Positions 1 through 11,500 of a DNA stretch of 64,000 bases are shown here, piece after piece. This stretch comes from Alitta virens. Its lineage: Eukaryota > Annelida > Polychaeta > Phyllodocida > Nereididae. The position numbers were made by a program, and so were the translations under genes. Location of the stretch: NCBI GenBank assembly GCA_932294295.1, contig OW028585.1, positions 21,800,912 through 21,864,911 of the forward strand. The letters run 5' to 3'. How positions within the stretch are numbered: the first letter of the stretch is position 1; each line of letters opens with the position of its first letter. A model generated the notes under the pieces. The model was not told the origin of the DNA. It saw only the letters and a program-made list of their open reading frames with translations, and ran no database searches.

Positions 1-839
1 AAACAAGTAAAGCCAATGTTAAAGAATAAATAGGGTGTTTTCAATTGCAGTACTAGTAAAACAGCCTCAAACTGAAGCAGCGCTGAAACTGCTAGCTTTT
101 TTTGTAATTTGCCATTGCTAAATGTACGGGAAAAAATTGTCTTACACAGCCATGTTATTCAATGATTCAGTCTTTTTTTCTGCAATTTGCTTCCAAAGCA
201 AGTATAGATACTTTGTATGTGTATAGTTTGTAATTTGGCATGACTGGCATCAAAGGAAAATGTTCTTAACATCAAAGTAAAACTATGCATGAATTCTGTG
301 ATTGCTCACCCTGAATTGTTTATGCCTGCAGAGTTAAAAATGCCCAACTCTGTAGGCAGGCTGCCTTGTTTGACTAAATTTTACATGGTGTTGCTGCAAT
401 CGGCCTGGAATTGGGTGCATGTCAGCCCTTCAATGTCTATTTAAGCCCAACATTAGCTGGAAAGGAATGCTATGCGGTTATTACTTGACATCTCTGCAAA
501 ATGGTGTGGTGATATTATGTTTAACCACGGGTACCACTTTTGCCTCAAGGAGTTCAAGAACTTTAAGAACATCACTGCAATACTGTTGTTTCAGCACTGT
601 ACTGCAAAATTGTTAGGGTGGTTCTACAGATGTGTATGATATGGCTGGCACAATGCAACGATGACCATCTGGCATAATTTTTAATGAATAAGTACAATTC
701 CAGAAAAATTGCCCCACATTGTGTGACATGTCAGATCTTTTGTTTATTGCAAAGCTAATGATTAAGTGCCTGTGTAAATTAACGTAGGCCTTTCATTTGC
801 AATGCAACCTTTCATGAGCATCATCCCAGCTTGATGTTG

Positions 840-1010
840 TTCATATGAGACGCTAAATTGGTGGTCCCTTGTACTCAGTGTCTATGCTGAGGCAAGTAAA
901 AGATCCCACCCATGGGGTAAATGTATAACATGGGTGGACTCCTCCTCTCGCCTCATCAATCAACCTTCAATAGCGGCAACAACTTGCCATATCGATCCAT
1001 CTATCTATAT
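840..1010 (+). repeat. SINE/LINE 3'-tail-like repeat (copy A)
   Basis: The segment contains GAGACGCTAAATTGGTGGTC and later CAAGTAAAAGATCCCAC, and ends in a CTATCTATATATCTATTG-type simple repeat. From general knowledge, a GAGACGTTAAA...GGTCCC tail followed by a GTAAAAGA..CC block and a short microsatellite resembles tails shared by tRNA-derived SINEs and their partner LINEs in several invertebrates. No tRNA-like head is visible upstream, so this is either a truncated copy or a LINE tail. A second copy lies at 51,355-51,530 in the duplicated block. Confidence 0.35.
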
Positions 1011-1036
1011 ATCTATTGTATATATGTGTGATTTGG

Positions 1037-2945
1037 TACATTATCACTGATTCAGGCTACCTTTTTTGGGCTGTGCTTTTGGAGGTTTCTGGAAAGTGCT
1101 ATTTGAAAGCACATGAAGTTCATCACTTCTTGCATTGGCAAAATTGCAATTTGCCTGCACAAAAATTTGATATATATTATGATTTGACATGGATGACAAA
1201 TGGGAGAAATGTCCTACTCAGCCATGTGAAATGTCAGGCCATTTGTATTGCCTAACATTTTCACTGATTGAGAATTGATTTCTCTGAATTGCTGTGAAAG
1301 TAAACAATGGCAAACACACAAATGCAATTGGCATTATGTGTAATTTGGCATGGCGGACACACTGGAAACGTCCTACACATCCACATTAAATGTCATGCCA
1401 TTTGTATGGCATACCATTTCCAAAAATTTCTATATAAATTTCCAGCCATATGTATAACAGGTCATCTCTACTGACTAAATCATTCTTTTTAAAAAGTGCT
1501 TTGAAACGATATAAGGTTAGTGACTTTATATCTTTGAACTTTTGCAATGTTAGAAGGACCTTCTGCGCGCAAAGCCTACACACCAATATCTAGAATTTTG
1601 GTACAGTGTGTGTTTTGACAAGTCTTTTACAAGAGAAATATCCTACACAACCATATAAAATGTCATTATATTGTGTCATGCACAGGCGCGATCCGAAAAA
1701 TAATTTATCATTGCTTGCTCTTTGGCTTATAATAATTAGTAGTTAGTGTAATTTTCCGGCTAGCGCCTGTGATGCAACTTTATATCATTTTTTTTGTTCA
1801 TGGACACAAAGGGAAAATTGAGGGCATATTGAATTACTGGCAATTTATATGGCATGTCATTTTCACTAACTAACCTGCAATTTTTAGGTAGAAGTTGTAG
1901 TAGTAGTTTGCTAACCACCAAGAAAAAAGTGGTATAGGATGCAAGTATATATAAGATAATTACCTAAAAGGATATATCAGATATAAAACTGGAAGAGATT
2001 GATGAAATGGGGGAAATGGGGGAAAGTCAGATCTTGTAGGGAGTTTTGATATATTTCAGGAAATCTATAAAAGCTACTTCTGCAATAAGGTCCTGGGGGA
2101 GAGAAGGGGGCTGTAAGGTAGTGCTCTGAAAACTGGAAACAAATATGGTAACCCAGAGAGCATGTCAAATTAACCTAGCATAGGTCTTTTGTTGTCACAG
2201 TCGGACCGACTTCGGCATTATTGAGCCTATATGTTGCAATTTACCATACTAATTGGTGATAACTTTACAAGTGTTTAAAGTAATATTTTTTTTCTGCTTT
2301 TTTCAAATTAAAATTTCAGCGTGTTACCCCCGAATTGCAGAAATTAAAAATGAATTACCATGTTGTAATTCAGACCTTTAGTATCATGTACTATTTAGTA
2401 ATTGTGCTGAACTGTGCCTTTTCTCCTGGCCATTTGTATGGCACACTATTTTTACTATTGTTTCGTTAGTAGGCGTTTCTTTAAATGCCCTTGAAAGCCC
2501 TGGGCCTCCCTGTGGCAAGGGCGGAAACAGTGTGGGTTAAGACCTCTAACCGTACTCGTCAACATGGAGCTGTGCACATTGCACACCTAATTTAAGCTCT
2601 TCTTTTAATCAAGCAGAAACTGCATTTGAGTGCAAGACGCCAAATGGAAAAGAGCATTTTTTTTTAACCCTGGCCCTTAAGCAATGCATTGCTTAAATAT
2701 GGGTATTGACAGGGCAGTCACAAGGGTAAAATATCTTCCAAAGCCATGTGCAATTAATTTCATTCGTATATACATAAAACATTTTCACCTAAGCTTTTAA
2801 TCTATTTGAATCAATTTTAATAGATATCATGATTTTATATGGTATAATATTTTTACATCGATTGTATAATATTTTAGTACATTGATTGCAAATACATTTT
2901 ATATTCTAAACAGGCAGTGTGCACTATGGCAAGGCTGACACACTA
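1037..2945. repeat. Diverged old repeat units, absent from copy B
   Basis: No gene is seen here. The stretch consists of degenerate copies of the window's old repeat: the block GTCCTAC.CAGCCATGTGAA occurs near 1,210-1,230, 1,367-1,390 and 1,640-1,665, each followed by a CATTTGTATGGCAT-like segment. From about 2,478 it enters a partial copy of the 1.2-1.5 kb tandem unit (CTTGAAAGCCCTGGGCCTCC at 2,490) including the 270-bp segment that defines the long unit type in copy B. Most of this stretch is missing in the duplicate at 51,554. Confidence 0.6.
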
Positions 2946-5900
2946 TGAACTTTTTTATTAGGTAGTGCCAAAAACTGACTAATAGTGAAACACTTTTGCC
3001 TAATAACTTCAAAAATGCTGAGGATGTCGTTATTTTTAAAGATTTTATTTATAACTGGGATTTACCCTATGACAGCCTGAGGGCAATTTTATCAAGATAG
3101 GCTGCTCTTTTATCTTTCACTCTTGTTTTTAGTTTTTTTTGGTATACATGTATACACATCTTTTTTAGTCATCAAATAGCTTTTATGCTAGTGTTTCTTT
3201 GTTTTTAAACTGACTTTTAATAAATATTTGTTATAATGCTCTTGAAAGCCCTGGGCCTCCGTGCAGCAAGGGCGGAAACAGTGTGGGTGAAGACCTCTAA
3301 TCTTACTGGCCAACATGGGGCTGTGCACATTGCACACCTAATTTTAGCTCTTCTTTTAATCAAATAGAAACTGCATTTGAGTGCAAGACGCCAAATGGAA
3401 AAGCTGGCACACTAAAAAATTCCTTTCATTGCCATTTAAATGACAGACCGGTTTCCCTCAATACAAATAAATGGAATTGAATTGAAAATTAAACTGATCC
3501 ATTAACAAATAGATGTGCTTTTACATAGCTGCAACAGCAGTATTGGATGTTTGCACAAGGAAAAATGTCCTACAGTGATGTGAAATGTTTGGCCATTTGT
3601 ATTGCACAGCACTCTCATTAGTTAGTCTTTCTAAGTTTTTATTTGTCTCAGTGTTCAAATTCGCACTGCTAATTTCCAACCCCTAAGTCTGAATTTTGTG
3701 TAAATGTTGTCAATGTCGGGCAAACTTAGCGCCCAAGTTTGGCCGAATTTGACACAACATTGTCACAAAATTGATCCTACATTATGCTTACAAACTAGTT
3801 AGATAATAAATTAGCCATACAATTTTAGCTTGATATTTTACAAACAAATCATTATCACACCATGTGAAAAGTCCCACCTTTAGTCTATTATAACACTTCA
3901 TGCTTTGAAAGCACATAAAACTAAGACATTTTCACATTTACGCAGTGCCACATATGATTTTAATCAATTGATGTGAAACTTGGCGATGTCTTAATGTGTA
4001 ATGTTTGGCCAATTGTAATGTTTTATGCTTTATCCTTTAATTCACTCAAATACTTTGACATGTATGCCATGCCTTATATAACTGAAACTTCCTTCAGATG
4101 TTGCAAATCTGTTTTACTTGCCATTATGAACTTTTTTATTAGGTAGTGCCAAAAACTGACTAATAGTGAAACACTTTTGCCTAATAACTTCAAAAATGCT
4201 GAGGATGTCGTTATTTTTAAAGATTTTATTTATAACTGGGATTTACCCTATGACAGCCTGAGGGCAATTTTATCAAGATAGGCTGCTCTTTTATGCTTCA
4301 CTCTTGTTTTTAGTTTTTTTTAGTATACAAGTATACACATCTTTTTTAGTTATCAAATAGCTTTTATGCTAGTGTTTCTTTGTTTTTAAACTGACTTTTA
4401 ATAAATATTTGTTATAATGCTCTTGAAAGCCCTGGGCCTCCGTGCAGCAAGGGCGGAAACAGTGTGGGTGAAGACCTCTAATCTTACTGGCCAACATGGG
4501 GCTGTGCACATTGCACACCTAATTTTAGCTCTTCTTTTAATCAAATAGAAACTGCATTTGAGTGCAAGACGCCAAATGGAAAAGCTGACACACTAAAAAA
4601 TTCCTTTCATTGCCATTTAAATGACAGACCGGTTTCCCCAATACAAATAAATGGAATTGAATTGAAAATTAAACTGATCCATTAACAAATAGATGTGCTT
4701 TTACATAGCTGCAACAGCAGTATTGGATGTTTGCACAAGGAAAAATGTCCTACAGTGATGTGAAATGTTTGGCCATTTGTATTGCACAGCACTCTCATTA
4801 GTTAGTCTTTCTAAGTTTTTATTTGTCTCAGTGTTCAAATTCGCACTGCTGACAAAAAATTCATAATTTCCAATCACTAAGTCTGAATTTTGTGTAAATG
4901 TTGTCAATGTCGGCCAAACTTAGCGCCCAAGTTTGGCCGAATTTGACACAACATTGTCACAAAATTCATCCTACATTATGCTTACAAACTAGTTAGATAA
5001 TAAATTAGCCATACAATTTTAGCTTGATATTTTACAAACAAATCATTATCACACCATGTGAAAAGTCCCACCTTTAGTCTATTATAACACTTCATGCTTT
5101 GAAAGCACATAAAACTAAGACATTTTCACATTTACGCAGTGCCACATATGATTTTAATCAATTGATGTGAAACTTGGCGATGTCTTAATGTGTAATATTT
5201 GGCCAATTGTAATGTTTTATGCTTTATCCTTTAATTCATTCAAATAATTTGACATGTATGCCATGCCTTATATAACTGAAACTTCCTTCAGATGTTGCAA
5301 ATCTGTTTTACTTGCCATTATGAACTTTTTTATTAGGTAGTGCCAAAAACTGACTAATAGTGAAACACTTTTGCCTAATAACTTCAAAAATGCTGAGGAT
5401 GTCGTTATTTTTAAAGATTTTATTTATAACTGGGATTTACCCTATGACAGCCTGAGGGCAATTTTATCAAGATAGGCTGCTCTTTTATGTTTCACTCTTG
5501 TTTTTAGTTTTTTTTTAGTATACATGTATACACATCTTTTTTAGTCATCAAATAGCTTTTATGCTAGTGTTTCTTTGTTTTTAAACTGACTTTTAATAAA
5601 TATTTGTTATAATGCTCTTGAAAGCCCTGGGCCTCCGTGCAGCAAGGGCGGAAACAGTGTGGGTGAAGACCTCTAATCTTACTGGCCAACATGGGGCTGT
5701 ACACATTGCACACCTAATTTTAGCTCTTCTTTTAATCAAATAGAAACTGCATTTGAGTGCAAGACGCCAAATGGAAAAGCTGACACACTAAAAAATTCCT
5801 TTCATTGCCATTTAAATGACAGACCGGTTTCCCCAATACAAATAAATGGAATTGAATTGAAAATTAAACTGATCCATTAACAAATAGATGTGCTTTTACA

Positions 5901-6308
5901 TAGCTGCAACAGCAGTATTGGATGTTTGCACAAGGAAAAATGTCCTACAGTGATGTGAAATGTTTGGCCATTTGTATTGCACAGCACTCTCATTAGTTAG
6001 TCTTTCTAAGTTTTTATTTTTCTCAGTGTTCAAATTCGCACTGCTGACAAAAAATTCATAATTTCCAATCCCTGAGTCTGAATTTTGTGTAAATGTTGTC
6101 AATGTCGGGCAAAATTAGCGCCCAAGTTTGGCCGAATTTGACACAACATTGACACAACATTGATCTTACATTGTGCTTAACAAACTGATTAGATAATAAA
6201 AGTTTAACTTGATATTTTACAAACAAATCATTATCACACCATGTGAAAAGTCCCACCTTTAGTCTATTATAACACTTCATGCTTTGAAAGCACATAAAAC
6301 TAAGACAA
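2946..6308. repeat. Three tandem units of about 1.19 kb
   Basis: Units start at 2,946, 4,127 and 5,321 with TGAACTTTTTTATTAGGTAG, giving periods of 1,181 and 1,194 bp. The third unit breaks off near 6,308 (after AACTAAGACA). The units are nearly identical, implying recent amplification or homogenisation. Each begins with what looks like the last 30-odd codons of a LINE ORF (the + frame reads LPNNFKNAEDVVIFKDFI) and includes the motif AATGGAATTGAATTGAA, a typical LINE/SINE 3' end. The 68-residue reading frames on the minus strand at 4,701 and 5,896 are the same repeat position twice, not genes. Confidence 0.9.
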
Positions 6309-6527
6309 TATAATTGGTCTGATGTGGTTCTGTTTTGTCAGTGTATATCCAGACTTCTTTTACATATTAATTTCATACATGTTAACTTATGTGCCTTGGA
6401 GAACAGGATGCAAGACCTTGATGGATTCATCAATGAAGCATCATGTAATACATTTGAAAGCTAAAACTTTGTATGTCAGAACTCCTACAACGTTTACTGT
6501 GACATGGCTTACACACTAGAAATGTGT

Positions 6528-6693
6528 AGGGGTGGGGCCTAGCTTAGTTGTAGCGCACTGAGCTTCCAACCGGTTGAGCCTATGTTGGATGCCTGTTTCA
6601 TCCTTCGTCTCATTGGCATGGTCCCTACCTGTCCTAATTAGCCCATCAGGTGCAGAAATACAGGACATAAAGCCCTAATCCACCACCACCACC
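6528..6693 (+). mobile_element. tRNA-derived SINE with 13-bp target duplication (copy A)
   Basis: A non-autonomous retroelement flanked by the direct repeat ACTAGAAATGTGT at 6,515-6,527 and 6,694-6,706. The head resembles the A-box half of a tRNA (GCCTAGCTTAGTTGTAGCGC), the body has ATTAGCCCATCAGGTGCAGA and CAGGACATAAAGCCCTAATC, and the end is a short CCA repeat. Relative to the copy at 54,482 it has lost about 24 bp covering the B box (it reads CTTCCAACCGGTTGAGCC), so its internal promoter is broken. The intact target duplication shows it arrived before the block duplicated. Confidence 0.85.
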
Positions 6694-6706
6694 ACTAGAA
6701 ATGTGT

Positions 6707-9562
6707 TACAGATATCCTGTGCATTGCCATGTGAGAAGTCAGAAATTCAGTCTGGTATAACATTCACCAACTTAGCCTTTTTTTAAAGCTGGAGGTGCAT
6801 TGAAAGACATGGTAGACACCTGGCTCATAAAATGATGGTAATTTTGTATGGCATAACATAGTGCATTAAATGCAACTTATTTTATATTGCAAAATTGCCT
6901 AAATTAATCAAATTCTTTGGCATGGCTGACACACAAAAAAAAAAATCCTTTCTTAGCCGTTATAAATGACGAACCGGTTTCCTCCAGTACCACACTGACA
7001 AAGCTCACTCGTGCAGACCTATAGCATTCAATTTTTATTGCTGGAGGTGTATTGAAAGACATGGTTGACACCTTTATGGCCCTTGAAATAATTAGTAATT
7101 TTGTATGGCATCACATTTTCATATTGAACTCGTTAATGAAAATTTGTAATCTGGGCCTATCATTCTCCTTCAAGATCCACATGGAGCTGGCTGGAGGCAA
7201 TGGGAAATGATCATTGTATGGTATAACATTTCTCCATTTGAACCTTAAACCTTTTGGTAGTGACTGGAATCAAATAAGGCTACCATGATAGAATGTCAAA
7301 TTAGGGTGTTGTTGTTGCTGTTTGACCAACACTGTGCCCGTGTTTGCCTGATTTCAACAACACTGATCCTACATCACGATTTACCATATTTTTCGGGGTT
7401 AAAATAAGCTCGGGCTGCCGGTATTTTGTGCAAAGGTCATCATAGAAATATTGCAAAATTTCAGTTTTTACTCAATATAATGCTATTAGGCTTATGAACA
7501 AATCAATTGCAATGTTCTGCATGTCTTATGTTGCAAAAAAGTCTGCACATGAATAGGGTTTGGTTTGTCAGTGTGCATATCAAATATTTGCTGACACATG
7601 AGAAACATCTTTGGTACACAGCTGTTTAAAATGTTTAACTGATATCCATGACTTGCACAAGTACAACCATTTACGATAACTGGGCATCTCTTCGAAATTT
7701 GAATTTTTGGTACTTCCTTTATAAACCTGAAAGTTAAAGATTTGTTTGGTTAGCCATCATAATGAAAAAGTAATAATTATTTTGAATGCATTATTGAAAT
7801 AAACAACTTGAAAAGTCTATAAAAAAGTTTCACATATGGTCGGGATTCGGAACCAAACAATATTTTTTTTCGTTCTGCCTAAAGGACTACACGCTAACAA
7901 ATGTATAATTGTGCCCAACTTGCACATGTGTGAGATGCTATGCAGCAGCTTTTAAAATAAGTTAGTTTCACACATGATTTCTTATGTAAATATGCAATAT
8001 GGGCCTTTCATTTTGAGAGAACCATGTGAAGCTGACAGAAAGCAATGTGAAATAATCAGTCATTTTACGGTTTAATATTTCACCATTTGAACCTAAGTTT
8101 TTGGTATGCTTCAGCAACAAAAAATTAAGGCTATTCAGATAGCATGTCAAATGGTCTGTTGTTGTCTTTGTCAGACCAATTTTGGGCCAATGTTTGCTAT
8201 TCATAATGTCCGACCATTTAGTCTGACTTTAGAAAATTACAAGTGGTTTTGTTTGTTGGTGCACTTGGCCAAGCATGATCGTATCAGTCATGTTTACTCA
8301 TTTATCTAGTCACAAGACTTTTTTAATGCTCCATCGTAAGGATAAACTATGTAATGGTAACAATAAAATCTTTTCCAACTAATGAACATGCATGCTTTGA
8401 TGAAATATTTTGTAAGAATGTTACCACTGTTAAAAAAGAATTACACAGCTACTATATCGGGCGTTTTTTTAATGGGATTTTGGGTGTAATTTAGCTTGGC
8501 TGACATTTCATAAACATGTTATAAATATTTAATGACATAGCCTTTTATCCTAGGTATGCTCTGAAAATATATGCAACTTAGTATTGTTTACAATCATCTG
8601 CAAGTTAGCAGTTCGGGCATATTCTTATATAAGGTCCACAAATATAGATGTGATTTCACATCGGATGTTTTTTGACATGGCTGACACTAGGTCCAAGTGT
8701 AGTTTCATACTGCAATAAGGCCCACACAAAAATGGGATTGACAAGTCATACCTTTAGTCTAAATGGCTTTGAAAGCATATAAAGCTAAGACATTTTCAAA
8801 ACTTGCAACATCTTTGTTTTAATCATTTTAATTTTCTGTAATACTCTGAAAGCAAATGGTTTTATATTGCAGAAAGGCTGACACATTAGAAACGTCTTAC
8901 ATAGCCATTTACAATTTCTGACTCCTTTCCTTGACTGAGGAATGTCCTGCAATGCCATGTGACAAGTCATGCATTTTACCTGGTGCCACATTTCATGAGT
9001 TCAGACGCAGATTTTTTTCTTCTTGAAAGCGCTTTGTAAGTTTTCAATCTGGGCAAAACGTTTTCCTTTTAGTTAAATAAATGGAGATTTGTTATTGCTG
9101 TAGCATCAGCATTGGATTTATGGTGAAAATTTAAATGGCTGACTCATAGGAAAGATGTTCTTTGCAGTAATTTGTATAATATGATAGTTTTATTAATTAA
9201 CCCTACTTTGAATATAATTTTGTAATTTGGCATGGATGACTCAATGCAACTTCCTGCAGTATTAATAATGTCAGACTATCTAGTCTGACTGGCTACCTCT
9301 CTATAACAAGACATTTGCAAAATGTTTGTAGTATTTTCCAGAAAGGTACGCACACATATTGATGCAATTCTTGGGATGTATATTGATTTGGCTGAAATGA
9401 ATTAATATCCAAACAGCCATGTAATTAAAAATGGGCATTTGTATGGCATAACACTTTGGTTTTTAATCCTTTCATTTTTTCAGCAGGCATTTTAAGTCAA
9501 ATTATTTCATATTGCAATGAGGCCTACACCAAAATAGGATTGACAAGTCACACGTTTAGTCT
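6707..9562. repeat. Diverged old repeat array
   Basis: No gene is seen here. The region is filled with degenerate units sharing, in order: a CATGGCTGACACAC block, an AAACGTCCTAC..AGCCATGTGA block, a TTTGTATGGCATAACATTT block, GCTGGAGGTGCATTGAAAG (or CTTTGAAAGCA), and ATATTGCA(A/G)AAAGGCC. Examples lie near 6,765-6,835, 6,900-7,075, 8,505-8,720 and 8,765-8,990. Spacing is irregular, consistent with an old tandem array broken by indels. The same region in copy B is 54,674-57,548. Confidence 0.6.
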
Positions 9563-9715
9563 GTTATAGCTCAGTGGTAGCATTTTGGACTTCCAACCAC
9601 TGGGTCGGGTTCAATTCCCGGTCGAGTCTTAAGTTGGATGGCTGATTCAGCCATCATCTAATTAGCCCAGCAGGTGCAGAAATACAGGACGTAAAGCCCT
9701 AATCTACCCACCCAC
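9563..9715 (+). mobile_element. tRNA-Gly-like SINE (copy A)
   Basis: The head has a clear A box (TAGCTCAGTGGTAG) and B box (GGGTTCAATTCCCG), with GGACTTCCAACCACTGGG at the anticodon-arm position. That matches a Gly(UCC)-type tRNA, judged from the TTCCAA anticodon loop. The body shares ATTAGCCCA.CAGGTGCAGA and AGGAC.TAAAGCCCTAATC with the SINE at 6,528. It ends in CTACCCACCCAC. I see no clear target duplication. The orientation and the RNA polymerase III promoter boxes are intact. Confidence 0.85.
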
Positions 9716-11500
9716 AAGGCTTTTTAACACTCAATATGACATTTTACAGGCTTTGAAAGCATATGAAGGTAATGCATAATGAATAATATCAATTTACTGT
9801 GCAATTTACCCAAAATAGAATCCATTTTCGGTGAAATATATTGGTTTATGGAACATATTAATTACACATAATTGTGAAGGCTGTATTATGAAGTATTTTC
9901 AATTTTAGCAAACACTTTTCTCAGTCATACTATATGACTGGGTCTTTAATAAATATCCAAGCTGTTTTTGGTTGCAGAGTTTTTTTTCATGGGCTATCGT
10001 CATGTATTTCAAGATTTTTAACACGTACCCACTACTGCGTTCAACTGTATTTTGTAGATGCTTTTTTTTTCCTTTTTGAGATAACAAAAATAGGGAGAAA
10101 TGGTTCTTAACTAAACTTTGAGTGCCACAAAATCACTAAATGTGTAATTTTCACATTTCAAGCAGCTAGTACTTGTGTCTATTATTATATAATAGTCATT
10201 AATTAATTTGGAGTTCACAACAATAGTAACTTGCTTACCGCTTACACTGTGACATATTCATCCATTCATTACTTTGTGAATTAATTAATTTATTCATTCA
10301 TTTAATCTTATGAAAAACCAAAACTTGCTATCATTCGTTCATTCATTCATTCATTCCAAACTTAGAAACTTGCTTTCACTAATACATCAAGTGATATGAT
10401 GGCTTTAAATGATTTTATCATTATCATGTCACTGAAAATACTTTTCCTAATTAGTATATAATATGACATATTCGTTGTTGGTCAAAAGCATAACTGACTT
10501 TAAATAAACTTTTACCTATTTCATTCATTCTTTCATTATTTCATTCATTCTTTTATCCATTCATTCATTTGCACACAAACAAGTTTGCTATGAGAAATAA
10601 TAATTTATTCATTCATTCATTGATCCATTTGGATAAAAGGAATTTGTCTACCTTACATCAATCATAATCATGTCATCATTATCATGTCATCATTATCATT
10701 CCATTAATATAGTCCATGAATGGTATCAAGGCTGCTATGTCTAAACAATTCATTGTTGCAAGTTAGTTCTATTATATTGCCTCATTTACATTATAATACT
10801 ATTTATAAATTCTATCATTGTTTGTTATCTTGATCAGCAAATATGCAGCAGTTACTTCTTTGTAGTGTCTTTATCTTATTTGTTTATTATAATAATCGAT
10901 GTTTATATTCACTTGTTAACGTTTGCTTTTTGTGTGTATTGCTTTGTTTAAAAGAAATGCTAATCAATTATATTCTCTTATTTTGTTTGTGAATATTAAT
11001 TGTCACATATATATTGTTATACAATAGCCATTAAATTACATCAGTTAGTGAATTTTGAAGTCCGATTTTATGAATTAACTTAACACGTTTTTATTGTGAT
11101 TGTCTAAATATAGAATAAATTGAATTGCTAATTCTCATGTTTAACTATATGCCTACATTATTCTTTAATCCAAATTCTCTCGTTTAATTTTAGCATTTTA
11201 ATATATTTCATTTCAATTTATATTTTATCGCTTAATTTTTCCTTTTCGTTTACTATGCCACATGTGTGAGCATGCATAAACATAAACCTACTAAAAATAT
11301 TTTTATCCTAATTCTTTCGTTTTCTACTTAAGTATCGTACCATGTTGTTGTTGTATTTTGCCATTTGATTCGATATTATTTTAATTTATATGAATAAAGA
11401 TACTCTTGTCTAATTCGTGTGCTTTATATTTACTTTTTATTACTAGTACTATATACATTCAATGCCATTGTAAGCTAACTCCCTTCTGATACAGTTCGAA
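9716..11500. other. AT-rich non-coding DNA with CATT-rich simple repeats
   Basis: No gene is seen. From 10,257 to 10,640 there are clusters of CATTCATTCATT, followed by repeated ATCATGTCATCATT near 10,665-10,700. The remainder to 11,500 is very AT-rich with many stops in all frames. The duplicate lies at 57,702-59,490, with one or two repeat units of difference. Confidence 0.7.

Noticed and set aside
4701..6102. Two near-identical 68-residue minus-strand frames
   Set aside because: They are the same place in successive tandem units; repetition, not selection, explains their similarity.
9563..9631. Possible true tRNA-Gly gene
   Set aside because: The A and B boxes are present, but the acceptor stem does not pair and the sequence continues into a shared SINE body; it is a SINE head.
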